From: Paraphysomonas bandaiensis
Taxonomy: Eukaryota > Chrysophyceae
Reading direction: 5' to 3'
NCBI GenBank assembly: GCA_965644295.1
Contig: CBFFRP010000173.1
Span: forward strand, 1 to 64,000
Length of the DNA stretch: 64,000 bases
Below are positions 1 through 8,979 of this stretch, piece after piece (within the stretch, counting starts at the first letter, position 1; each line of letters starts with the position of its first letter). Both the position numbers and the translations under genes were made by a program. The notes under the pieces were generated by a model, which was given only the letters and a program-made list of their open reading frames with translations, searched no databases and had not been told where the DNA came from.

Positions 1-1510
1 GGATTACTCGTGGGTCCGCGTTGCCGTGGCTGCACCAAGTTGATGTCCGATATGCCTTTGATGTGACCCTGAGAACTCCTGAGATAGGAGTCCCATCGGG
101 CGAACCATGCAGTGATGATTTCGTGGGTGGGGGTGGTTGCCGGGGGGCCGCGCCATCCATGCCGTTTGTATCCAGCAGAATTGAACATCTTTTGGATAAT
201 CCGCAAAACCATGAGCATTCCTTCCTGTATTACTCTCATTTCCGGGGAAAAGCCATTCTTGAACTTTGAGCGTGTGCGCTGACAACGTTCGTGTAGGCGT
301 GTGCTATGTGTACATGCAGGACGCTTCGCCTCAAGCGAAGCCTGGAGGGTTATGTGATGGATGGCCGCTAGTCTGTTGGCTGCCACCTCAGGAGGGAGTA
401 TGGCAGTCGATCCGTTGTCTAAATGTGGTAGTTGTGCATGAAGTTGGAGGAGTCTTGCGGTGTATGCCTGTACTTCCTTGGAGTCCTTCGGGTTTACATT
501 GAGACGGGGGGGGATTCGGAGGTGCGACTCAGGTGGTCGAGGGTCAAGATTGACTGGTACGGTGAAACCGACCCAGACCGGTCGATGATCGAAGGCTGCT
601 GCGAGTAATGAGGGGGAGTCAAGGCAGCCAGTGTCCGTAACAGACATGTTCGGAGGTAACGGCGTGTGTAGAATATGATCGATCCGCGATATTCCTTTGT
701 CTAATCTGTGGAAGGTATGATATGTTTTCCTGGGTAGGAGAAGCTCATGGAGTGGTGCAGCCAGTTGGAGTTTGTCGGCAAGTGGTCGTATGTCTCTGCC
801 TTTAGGATTTGTCTCCATGGAGCCATTGAAGTCGCCGGCGACAATGACAGTATGGTCCTTGGCTCTGGCCTTAGTGACCCATTTCGTAAGGATGTTGCAT
901 AGGAGCTTGTAGGGGTCAGCAGTACAGATACCACGGGACGCTCTCCTAGCTTGGTCAATTTGCTCCATAATGTGCAAGTGCCTGGCGTGGATGGCTTCGG
1001 GGGTAGATAGACGCTTATTAGTACTAGGGTGTGCGCCACCGACGTTTTGAACTCTAGTCGGCTCACTAAACCAAGTCCCGTAAAGTCAGCCTTTGTGAAG
1101 GCGAGACGGCGCTTCCAGTATTCGCTGATTATGACTACTGTACCCCCCATTAGTGGGTCTCTTGAAGTCAGTTTTGGCTGCTTGCTGAGGAAGAGGCATA
1201 TTCTTGTTCCTGGAGTGCATCTTCGATGATACGCGTGAAGAAGTTGGCCTGAGTTTCTGTTAGACGGACATCCTGTAATAGGAGCACGTCCAATTTTGCC
1301 GCTTAAAGTGTCGGATGATAGCTTGGGCTTTACCTGTGTGTGATGCCGGATTGCCATTTGTGTTCCATGTGGAGAGTCGGAGTCCCATGGCTGCTCCCGA
1401 GGGATCCTTGGGGATGCTGCTGGAGGGTCTCTGTAGGAGTTCCACTCTTGTCTGCAAGGAGTCTGTCCCATACTGCTATATTGGCACCGCCTATGTCGCT
1501 GTCGCACGCA
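1..1510 (-). pseudogene. Retrotransposon APE-type endonuclease, frame-shifted, leading into reverse transcriptase off the edge
   Basis: All the diagnostic motifs of an apurinic-like (EEP family) retrotransposon endonuclease can be found in order but in different frames: RLSTWNTNGNP (about 1350-1385), VLLLQDVRLTET (about 1255-1290), GGTVVIISEYW, then VIVAGDFNGS (about 820-845), SRIDHIL (about 665-690) and DHRPVWVGF (about 565-590). From about 1000 down to base 1 a single frame is open, so the C-terminal third and the linker toward the reverse transcriptase are intact. Frame changes fall near 1465, 1285, 1165 and 1000. The usual LQE glutamate is an aspartate (LQD). Such enzymes nick target DNA to prime reverse transcription. 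Confidence 0.7.
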
Positions 1511-1554
1511 GCCCTGGCTTGGATTAATATCTCAAGTGGCCAGCGTTGATCACA

Positions 1555-3853
1555 CCAATAATGATGTCCGTAGTTGATGAGAAGTTCTTCATCCTTAGCA
1601 ATGGAACGCATTGAACTGGACATAGAGGCGTTTATTTTTCGTGACAAACTTGACATTAGCCATGTTTGTGGCTAGGGGGTCATTAATATACCCAGCTTCG
1701 CATGTTACACATTGTCGGACTTGGTCAAAGCCATCTATTGCGAAGGTACCAGTACTGTCTTGAACTATGTAATCAGAACGCCTTGTAGACTGACTCATCT
1801 TTGTTAGTGGATAGCGTTTGCCTTTGTACTCAGCAATGATGACGTCTGCTGGGAATGTGTTCTTCGCATAAAGGGATAGTCCTTTGGCAGTGTTATCGGC
1901 GTACGCAATGTAGAACTTTCTTGACCAGTCCCTGTCCCAGCCGGTGGTATCTAGTGCTGGAGTTGGTCTGATCGTTCGTGTGGTCGTGGTTGGGTGTGAG
2001 TTGTGAAGGTTCGTTGGTTGGTCACTTTCATCATAATTTACGACCTTTTTGGCTTTCCGGGTTGGCTGGCATCGACTTGTCAACGCAGTTTGAGCGTGTT
2101 TCAACTGCATCTTCTTGTGAGATGGTAGTGCTCCAGGGGTTGAAGCCTGCAGAATCTGTCGAGTTGTTCGTGCTAACTTGGTGCTGCTTGACGAGGTTGT
2201 TCTGGTGCTGGTCATCTTTGATGTCCTATTGTTGTTCGTGATTGAGTCCGCGGGGAGTGTAGGTGGAGCGATGGGGTCAGCCGTTGAGAGTATACTGGTG
2301 GCCAAGGTGTTTTCAAGAGATAGTAGGGCGTTGTCTAGGGCAGTAGAAAGACCGGCAGGGTCTAAGAGGAAGTAGTGAGCATCTTGTAGTATGACATGGT
2401 AGTAGTTATCACGAATAGCGTCCCTAAGTTCGTCCACCTTCCATGCGATGTTATAAGCTACTTTGTCAGTAGGGATGCCTACAATGCTGAGGTAATTACC
2501 ATTTAGCGCCCACGTCGTGCAGGGGTTGATAGTAGAGGCTAAAAGGTGGACCTCTCGCACTGAGAGCCAGTGAGTTATGTCGTCTTCCGTAGTGTATGTT
2601 GTTTTGGTAGGTATTAAAAGTGCGGCCTGTGCGTGATCTAACTTATGTCGTAGTGGCTGAAGTGTGTGATGGGCCATGCACTCCCGTTGCAGTATGTCGA
2701 ACGCTTGGGTGCCTAATGTATTTATGAAAGATGCTAGCGTGTGACGGTCCTTGCGTTGTTTGAGGTCTAATTTTAGACAGGAGCGAGTGTGTCGCCTGCT
2801 TGAAGCAAGAATGTGCAGATGATAGAGTGTGCTGTATGCACAGTACCCATCACTAGGGATATGTTGTTGTGTGCGAAGGGCTGAGGGTCTGAGGGTGAGG
2901 CGGTAGACTCTGCTCATGTCGCACATATGGAGCCTGAGTTGTCGACGGTCCGTGGGGTTCATCTGTCGTAGTTGACGTCGAGCTCTCGGTGACAAGGAGA
3001 CTGCAATTACTTCCCTCTGTTCCTGTTGCTCTCTGTGCTCATGTGGCATAGGTGGTACAGTTGACGGCTCAGAAGTCCAGAGGATATTGGTGCTCTGTCT
3101 GGAGGTCTGGTGTTGTAGAAAACAGGATAGCCGCTCCTGAGTCCGTGTTAGAGCGTGCATGATGCAGGTGGGGATATTTGTTGCATTGAGTATGTGAAAC
3201 CCATGCTGGCTGCGTATGATGTCATGGGTTACCACAGTGTTGGTAGAAGCGTGCACTGTTAGTGCCTGTCTGGAGAATGGTGACAGCTGTGCCCAACCAG
3301 GCGCCAGGTGCGGTTGAACAGCGTCCCATAGTCTGTATGGTATGGAGAGAAGATCGAGTAGCAGTTGGAAATCCTCCGTGTCTAGATGTAGTCCTGTGTG
3401 TGGAGTCGAGGATTCATATTGCATGAGTGTCTTACGGAGACTAACAGTGGCTGTTGAGGGAATACCCTTTGTCAGGCAAAGGGTCCGCACATGCCTAGAT
3501 ACAACATGAGTGGAGTCTGCCCAGGGTTTGTTGCCATTCGCGAGATGCTGGGCAACTAGTAGGGCGCTGTGCGTGGTATCCAATTTGTGCTCTGGTAGCG
3601 TGAATGATATCATGAGATCATAGTTGTCCGTCCTGGAAGCCTTGGCTATGAATCCTTCCCATATGTCTGTACAGGCAGGGGATAGCATGTGTGCATATAT
3701 TTCTTTTAAAAGGTTTCCCTGTGGGGAGGCAGCAATGGTTTGGGTTTCATCATATCTAACCCAGTTGTTCAGCAGATCGGAGTGAAAGGGCGTGTGACCC
3801 CAGCCCTCTGTGTAGTGTACAGGGGTGTGTGGCAATGTCCTTGGGCAGTGCAT
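1555..3853 (-). pseudogene. Retrotransposon ORF2 segment with second OTU-like domain and a SET domain
   Basis: This 752-codon frame carries DGYCAYSTLYHLHIL and, about 180 residues later, VILQDAHYFLLDPAG, the Cys and His halves of a second OTU-like protease. After a Ser/Thr/Lys-rich linker it ends in a SET-type lysine methyltransferase domain. Visible SET motifs are AKGLSLYAKNTF (the GxG-type start), IIAEYKGKRYPL, and YINDPLATNMANVKF in place of the usual NHS core. A one-base shift near 1610 moves the C-terminal SET motif into the next frame, KDEELLINYGHHYW (1555-1600), so the domain is recognisable but not translated in one frame. The canonical His is Asp here. The domain could mark chromatin at integration sites or modify a host protein; both ideas are inference. 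Confidence 0.6.
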
Positions 3854-5006
3854 CCGGCCTGATGTCAGGAGTGGTAGTGGAGTGTGAGGATGGGCCGTCT
3901 GGGGCTAATGCTAGAGTTCCCATGGTGTTCAGTTGAGTAGGGTTGGTGGTAGGTGGCCTCCGTTTGACTGGGAAATAGTCAAATAGAGTTGCATACGGTG
4001 TGGTGGCATCCTTAGTGGGTAAGGGTAATGTGTGGGTGGATTTGCTGGGTCCGTCACCGCTGTTATCGGAAGAGAATTCCTTCCCCTGAAGGGCGTGGGA
4101 GGGATGGTTGATGGACCTGGCACGATGTACTCCTTGCATTCCCTTGGAATGATATTGCAACACATTTTGGAGACGCATGATGACGAGGTCAGGAATTCTC
4201 TCGAGTAGCGCGTGTAGTTCCAACTCCACCGGGTATTTGGTGTCCAGGAAGAAGTGGTCGTTGGAGCAAAACACATCATAAGATGGAAGGAATTGAGTTT
4301 GTGGAAGGAAGGAGGAATGGTGGGTAGACCAGTACGCCCAGTTGTGGCCAAGGTCCACTGGTGAATCTTGCCAGATACGAATTCGTATACTCAGGGTTTC
4401 TGCCAGGAGGGCTATGATGTCTGTGTAGCCCCATTGCTCTGGGGGTATTCCGACAGCAGTTGGTCGTTTGCGGCGTAGTGCTTTGTTGTACGTTGTTAGC
4501 TGCTGTCGGAGCTTCTTCCGGATGCATGCAAAGTTAAGCATCTTGGCTTCAGCGAGCGTGTAGGTACTAAGTACCGTCCTGCTTGTCTGAATGACTTGGA
4601 GCAGTTTTGCTTTCGAGGCTGGATCATCGGGATTTAAATACGGGTAGTGGTCCTCCTCCGGTTGTTTGTGGTATATTGCGGCAATAGCAGCTAGTCCGCA
4701 GAAGCCCTCCATTGGTGTGTTGTTGTATTCTGTGTGTGTGTAGTGACGTGCAACCAGCATTTTCCCCTCCTCAAGCGAACATCTGAGGTGCTGTTCTATG
4801 CGTTCTAAAGCGTGCCTCGATTGTAGCATGGACATGACACTGTGAACCACCTCTTCGTGTATGGCAATGGCTAACAGACCGCTGGGCGAGTAGAAGGACC
4901 AATTCTGCAGTCCGGGGTCCGTGAAGGCAGCTGGCAGAGGGTGCGGCACAAATAGTTGAGGCAGTACACTTGTGTCAGTGATTGTTCTCTCTTGTTCGTC
5001 CTCCAC
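3756..5006 (-). pseudogene. Retrotransposon ORF2 segment with first OTU-like cysteine protease domain
   Basis: This open segment of 416 codons has the layout of an OTU-type cysteine protease. A Cys-containing helix start, GFCGLAAIAAIYH, is followed about 100 residues on by WGYTDIIALLAETLSIRIRIW and then SNDHFFLDTKY, where the His of NDHFF would be catalytic. OTU domains are known in several retrotransposon and viral polyproteins, where they act as processing proteases or deubiquitinases; which applies here is unknown. The segment also holds the second DNSGDGP motif (about 4047-4068). Near 3800 the coding signal passes to another frame (1595-3853). The Cys motif departs from the usual D-G-x-C form, so the call is moderate. 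Confidence 0.5.
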
Positions 5007-5009
5007 TGT

Positions 5010-5533
5010 GGGCGGAGGGAGGCAAATAGTATGTGTGGAGTCTTCTGGACGGGGGGTGCTGTAACAGCTGTGGGTGCTGTGTCAGGTATAGGAGTGGTCA
5101 CGATGTTGTGTGTGTCTACACACTGTTGTGCCAGGTGTTGTAAATGCTCTCGCCATGCTTGCTTGTTGTGGGCACGGATGCGGAGCTTGTTTCGTGTCTG
5201 TTGACGTTGTATGTGTGGAGGGAGGGACTGGATTGTTCCTTCACGAAATTGTTGCAGAGTTCGTTTGCGACTGAGCCGCCGGAGGTTGTTTCGCTTACGT
5301 TGTGTCGAGGCCGGCCGTTTTCGTGGTCCATCACCACTATTATCACAGGAAAAGTGCGGTCCTTGATGCCTTTTCGTGGGATGTACACTGGTGGATCTCG
5401 ACTGTTTGTCTGGCGGTTTACGTGGTGGACGCATGTGGGTGCTACAGGCGAAGGTCGTTGTGTCAGGTGAGGGCCCACTATGGATATGTAAGTGTGGACT
5501 GGGGGATAACCACGTGTGAGCAGCTGCGGACAC
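5010..5533 (-). pseudogene. Retrotransposon ORF2 N-terminal basic segment
   Basis: This frame begins about 50 bases after the ORF1 stop and carries a strongly basic region (PRKRPASTQRKRN, then many Arg/Lys/Gln) followed by a Pro/Thr linker. Near 5010 the coding signal moves to another frame, which continues as the first OTU-like segment with an acidic stretch (VEDEQERTITD). It contains the motif DNSGDGP (about 5325-5348), which recurs 1.3 kb downstream in the same polyprotein. The basic part could bind nucleic acid; no family is recognised. The frame change is read here as decay, but it could mark an overlap of two natural ORFs. Confidence 0.4.
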
Positions 5534-5581
5534 TTCTATGAGTGTACGTTTGATGTTCGTTGTGTCCCAGTCCAGTAGGAG

Positions 5582-8122
5582 TCAGTTGGAGTCGGAGCCG
5601 AAGATGTCCGAGTCCACCCGAGAGTGTTCTTCTGAGGACCTTTCTGGGATACTGTGATCTACCTTGTTTTTATAGTAATCAAGTACCGTGAGAGTCGCCC
5701 CAGCATCGATCTCATAGAGAGCTGCAACCGCGTTTTCCATTTGCGCGAGGATGGCATGGATTTTTGACAGAGGTACAAGATCTGAAGCGATGTGTAGAGC
5801 TATTTCGCAGAGCTCTGGGCAGGTGGGAGCTGGTGCTGGCTCTGTTGATGGGGATGTGTCCATCTGTCGCTGTCGTTTGGGAGTGTACGATCGCGGTGTA
5901 TCGGTCTGCATTTGTGGAGCAACAGTTGGACCGAAGGGTTGAAGGGACGTTGGAGGCGGTATTATGGGAGGGGCGTTTGTTGCTGTGTCTGTGGCCTTAT
6001 GGAGGCCGTATAGAAACCGCTGAGTAGGGAGGCCAGGGGGGACTGCTATGGTGTGATAGAGGAGCCTTAGAGTTTCGTCACCCAGAGCTTTGCGCAGTAA
6101 AGGCACGATACCTGTGCGTGAGATTTCCCAACAGAGTTTGATCTTGGTATTCCTGTCGTCCAGGTAAATGTAGGTTTGTTCAACTAAGCGTTCTTTTTCT
6201 TTGCGCCCGCTTGTGAGTGGGTTGCGGGCGGTCCAAATGATGTCCTCTATGTCCGTGGATGGGATACCTATGGCCTCACAGGCTTGCCAGACTTGGATGG
6301 GAGATAGGAGTGTTTCAGAGCAGACAGCGATGCGGAAGAGTTCTTGAGACGGTGTCCAGTTGGACTGCTTTTGCGTGGGTGTTTCAGTGCTGACCATTCT
6401 ACAACAGAGTGAGCCGAGGTTGATTTCGACATGTCCTCCTATTTCATTATTGAAGAGTGCTTTATAGAATTTAGCTCTTAGATCCTGATCGTGAATGGGA
6501 TCGTGGAGTAATAGAATCTGATAGAACCTATATGTTTTATCAGTGGCTCGAGTCTTGCCTCTATAGTGTGTTAGAGTCCAGAATACTTCGTATAGAGGTA
6601 GCGTGGGGAAACCTCCCGTTCGGAGAAGCATATCCAGCGTGTTTCGTAACCTAAAGGCATGTGCAGGTCTGGTGTGCGCTGAGTCTGCATGTAGCCCATA
6701 TATAGCCGCCACTGGTATCAGCGAGGGCTCATCCTTGGTGCGACCCACGAAGAGTTCTCGTGGCGTTCGGAAAAGTGATATCTGGACATGTCGGCGTTCG
6801 GTCCGAAGGAGGCCTTTGTCATCGACTGATGTGCCCGTTTCTACATGGAGGTCAAAGCATAGAGGGGAGGAGTACATACATGAGTCAGCGGTAACATTCG
6901 CTCCCATGCCCTGTCGGACTTCGTACCCAGGTCTGCCTAGGTCGAACGCTCGGACTACCCTACTCGCTGTGGGAGCGGGTAAGTCTGAACACGTTCGTGC
7001 ATCCTTGGCTGCCCTGAAGGTAGCGATGTCTTGGGGGGTAGGGGGTTGAATGGGAAACCCCAACTCATGGATAAGGTAGTGTGTTATCCCCAGGAAGGTG
7101 GCATCATCAGCAGCTTTTATGTTTGTAAGGACGAGTGTTTTGTACTCTCCCACAGGTAGGTCATTTTCCCATCCCAGAAAGGTGCGTACCGATGGGAGCT
7201 GTAGCTGGGGAGTGTCAGCTTTGGCTTTCTTCTGTTCTCTGATAGCATTTTTGATCTGCGCATCAATGTTGGTTGGTTGATAGGAGGGGGGAAGAACAAA
7301 CTTTGGAGTGAAGGTTCTGGAAGTGTTGGAATTTGTTTCACGTTTCATTGAAATTGTGTCGAAGTTGCTTCTAGAGAGTGTTGGTGTATATCTGTATGTG
7401 AACCGAGTGTTGTTGCGCAAGAGACTTAAGCGTGAACTTTGGGGCCTTGCATAGGTGATATACTCATAACCAGCAAGATTGAGTGGGTGTGTGTTGGTAG
7501 GGTATTGATGGGGTCCGGGGCTACGTGGTGTACCGCATGCTAGCACCGTTTTTGTGTGGTATACATCCTGTAGGGCACTGTAGTACAGTAGCCGAATATA
7601 CCGTATGCGGAATACAGTGTCTGTCCAATAAGAGGAATGGGCTGAGGGAGTGATAGGTGAACAGAATGAGGGGGTAACCTGCTGGATGCATAGACCACAG
7701 AGAAACCATGTTGGGTTGTTTTGTGTGGACATCAGGAGGCAGCCCTGTAGCTCAGTTGTGAGGGTTCGAGAGTATTCTGTGACCATATGGAGAGCACCAG
7801 AGGATCTTTTGCGTGGACCTGCTCGCACGAGCCACGTTTTGAGTGGTTGTAACCGTAGAATTCGATAGGTGAGACTATGATGTCTACTGATGTGATGGCA
7901 TATGAATGCGGTAAGCGCTGCATTAGTGCAGGCACGTGGTTTAGCCGAAGCCGTTAGGTTGGGTGGAAGTCGCAAAGCCAGGCAGTGAGGCTTGGAACGT
8001 GTACAACGTGGTAAAACAAGAGATTTGTCGGAGACGAGGTGATCAGCAAAATGTGGCCGAAGAGAGGGAGAAGAGGCCCTAGGCACACTGACATGACTCA
8101 TCCATACCCTTAATAGGGACAT
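5582..8122 (-). CDS. Retrotransposon ORF1-like protein of unknown fold
   Basis: This uninterrupted frame of 846 codons is the only large intact ORF of the element. The start at 8122 is the outermost possibility. An internal methionine near 7346, just before a stretch beginning MKRETNSNTSRTF, may be the real start, because the preceding 260 codons are Ser/Pro/Thr/Leu-rich and could be untranslated leader that happens to be open. The middle (about residues 300-640 of the long form) looks globular. The C-terminal 200 residues are Pro/Thr-rich with a basic patch (PKRQRQ) and end in an acidic tail (DSDIFGSDSN). I recognise no zinc knuckle, RRM or coiled coil. Its position upstream of the protease/SET/endonuclease ORF is that of a LINE ORF1 or gag-like nucleic-acid-binding protein, but that role is inferred from position only. 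Confidence 0.5.
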   Translation of the reverse strand: MSLLRVWMSHVSVPRASSPSLRPHFADHLVSDKSLVLPRCTRSKPHCLALRLPPNLTASAKPRACTNAALTAFICHHISRHHSLTYRILRLQPLKTWLVRAGPRKRSSGALHMVTEYSRTLTTELQGCLLMSTQNNPTWFLCGLCIQQVTPSFCSPITPSAHSSYWTDTVFRIRYIRLLYYSALQDVYHTKTVLACGTPRSPGPHQYPTNTHPLNLAGYEYITYARPQSSRLSLLRNNTRFTYRYTPTLSRSNFDTISMKRETNSNTSRTFTPKFVLPPSYQPTNIDAQIKNAIREQKKAKADTPQLQLPSVRTFLGWENDLPVGEYKTLVLTNIKAADDATFLGITHYLIHELGFPIQPPTPQDIATFRAAKDARTCSDLPAPTASRVVRAFDLGRPGYEVRQGMGANVTADSCMYSSPLCFDLHVETGTSVDDKGLLRTERRHVQISLFRTPRELFVGRTKDEPSLIPVAAIYGLHADSAHTRPAHAFRLRNTLDMLLRTGGFPTLPLYEVFWTLTHYRGKTRATDKTYRFYQILLLHDPIHDQDLRAKFYKALFNNEIGGHVEINLGSLCCRMVSTETPTQKQSNWTPSQELFRIAVCSETLLSPIQVWQACEAIGIPSTDIEDIIWTARNPLTSGRKEKERLVEQTYIYLDDRNTKIKLCWEISRTGIVPLLRKALGDETLRLLYHTIAVPPGLPTQRFLYGLHKATDTATNAPPIIPPPTSLQPFGPTVAPQMQTDTPRSYTPKRQRQMDTSPSTEPAPAPTCPELCEIALHIASDLVPLSKIHAILAQMENAVAALYEIDAGATLTVLDYYKNKVDHSIPERSSEEHSRVDSDIFGSDSN

Positions 8123-8237
8123 TGAGCTTAAAGCTGGTTAATAAGGTGAAACTTTGTGTTGAACGGTATTTGCCACCGTAGGGCAGAGAAAGATTGCTCG
8201 ATATTATTATAATATATGTCAGTGCTCAACTCTGAAG

Positions 8238-8640
8238 TCCTACTATTTAACGCTACGAAAGCTGCTTGTTCGTCACCGCAAGCACCAAGGTGCAACCACT
8301 TTCGCTCTATCACTCAAAGCAAACGCAGCGAGCAAGCAGACTGTTGATATACCTGACAGCAGACAACCCAATACCGGATGCCATTGACGTGGGCCCATTC
8401 CCGGATGCCTGTTTATTCATCAAGGCCTAAAGACGTCTACACAAGTGACACTAATTAATGTCCCTTGTACCATACAACACACAAGCATTTGGCTATAAAT
8501 AGGCAGAACGTTGTCTGCCGACTATATTTGCAGCTCACGTTAGTTTTCTGGAGAAATATATCCGGCACTTATTCCCATAACACCACGAAACGGTGCGATT
8601 CCGACTTTGTTGTGGGTGATAGTACATGAGGTACTATGTG
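8238..8640 (+). repeat. Dispersed TATA-containing repeat, copy A
   Basis: Blocks of this spacer match 29927-30235 and part of 56304-56491. Shared landmarks are CCTACTATT followed by GCTACGAAAG, a hairpin-like CTGCTTG...CAAGCACCAAGGTGCAA, GGATGCCTGTTTATTC, a strong TATA box GGCTATAAATAGGCAGAAC, then CAGCTCA(C/A)GTTAG, AAC ACC ACG AAA and CCGACTTTGTTG. Copy A carries extra sequence after GGTGCAA, including a partial internal duplication of CGGATGCC. It lies between the retrotransposon ORF1 and the next gene, so it could belong to the element's 5' end or be an independent short element (solo LTR, SINE or MITE). Otherwise the gap 8123-8979 shows only AT-rich sequence. Confidence 0.6.
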
Positions 8641-8979
8641 ATTATGAAGAGAAATTTATGATAAATATATTTTCAAAGACACACAAGTATGAACAATATA
8701 TATCAATATACTGCGAAGCCAAATTTTGCTAAAATAATAAATATATTGTAGCAGGCATAAATAAATTGTTGCAACCCAATATATTTTTCCAGACCCTGTA
8801 TGTAATGTCACGTGTCACCGATCAGTATGAGATTGGCATCTAAAAAGCACTTGTTCACTGTGGATTCGCCTCGGTAAGTGCGAATGTTATGGTTCGACTC
8901 ACATTTAGAAATGTTTATTATCTACAAAATATTTCGTTTGACCAATTACATATCATCTACGCCACAACTACACTACATA

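Larger units (their letters stand above)
1..8122 (-). mobile_element. 5' portion of a degenerate non-LTR (LINE-like) retrotransposon with OTU, SET and APE-endonuclease domains
   Basis: This is a minus-strand element that continues off the left edge. Reading 5' to 3' it holds an ORF1-like protein (8122-5582), then ORF2 pieces with a basic leader, two OTU-like cysteine-protease segments, a SET domain and an APE-type endonuclease. The endonuclease frame is still open at base 1, where the reverse transcriptase would be expected to follow. The region is clearly GC-richer than the flanking spacer and has no recognisable introns, unlike the host genes. ORF2 changes frame at roughly 5010, 3800, 1610, 1465, 1285, 1165 and 1000, so this copy is probably dead, although one or two of these may be natural ORF boundaries or frameshift sites. 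The 5' end is not defined; 8122 is only the limit of the open frame. No reverse transcriptase is visible, so the LINE assignment rests on the endonuclease motifs. Confidence 0.72.

Noticed and set aside
1029-7868. Plus-strand ORFs across the retrotransposon
   Set aside because: The recognisable OTU, SET and endonuclease motifs are all on the minus strand; these are shadows in GC-richer DNA.
8860-8905. Possible tRNA (GGTTCGACTC resembles a B box)
   Set aside because: No A box or cloverleaf arms in the upstream 60 bases.
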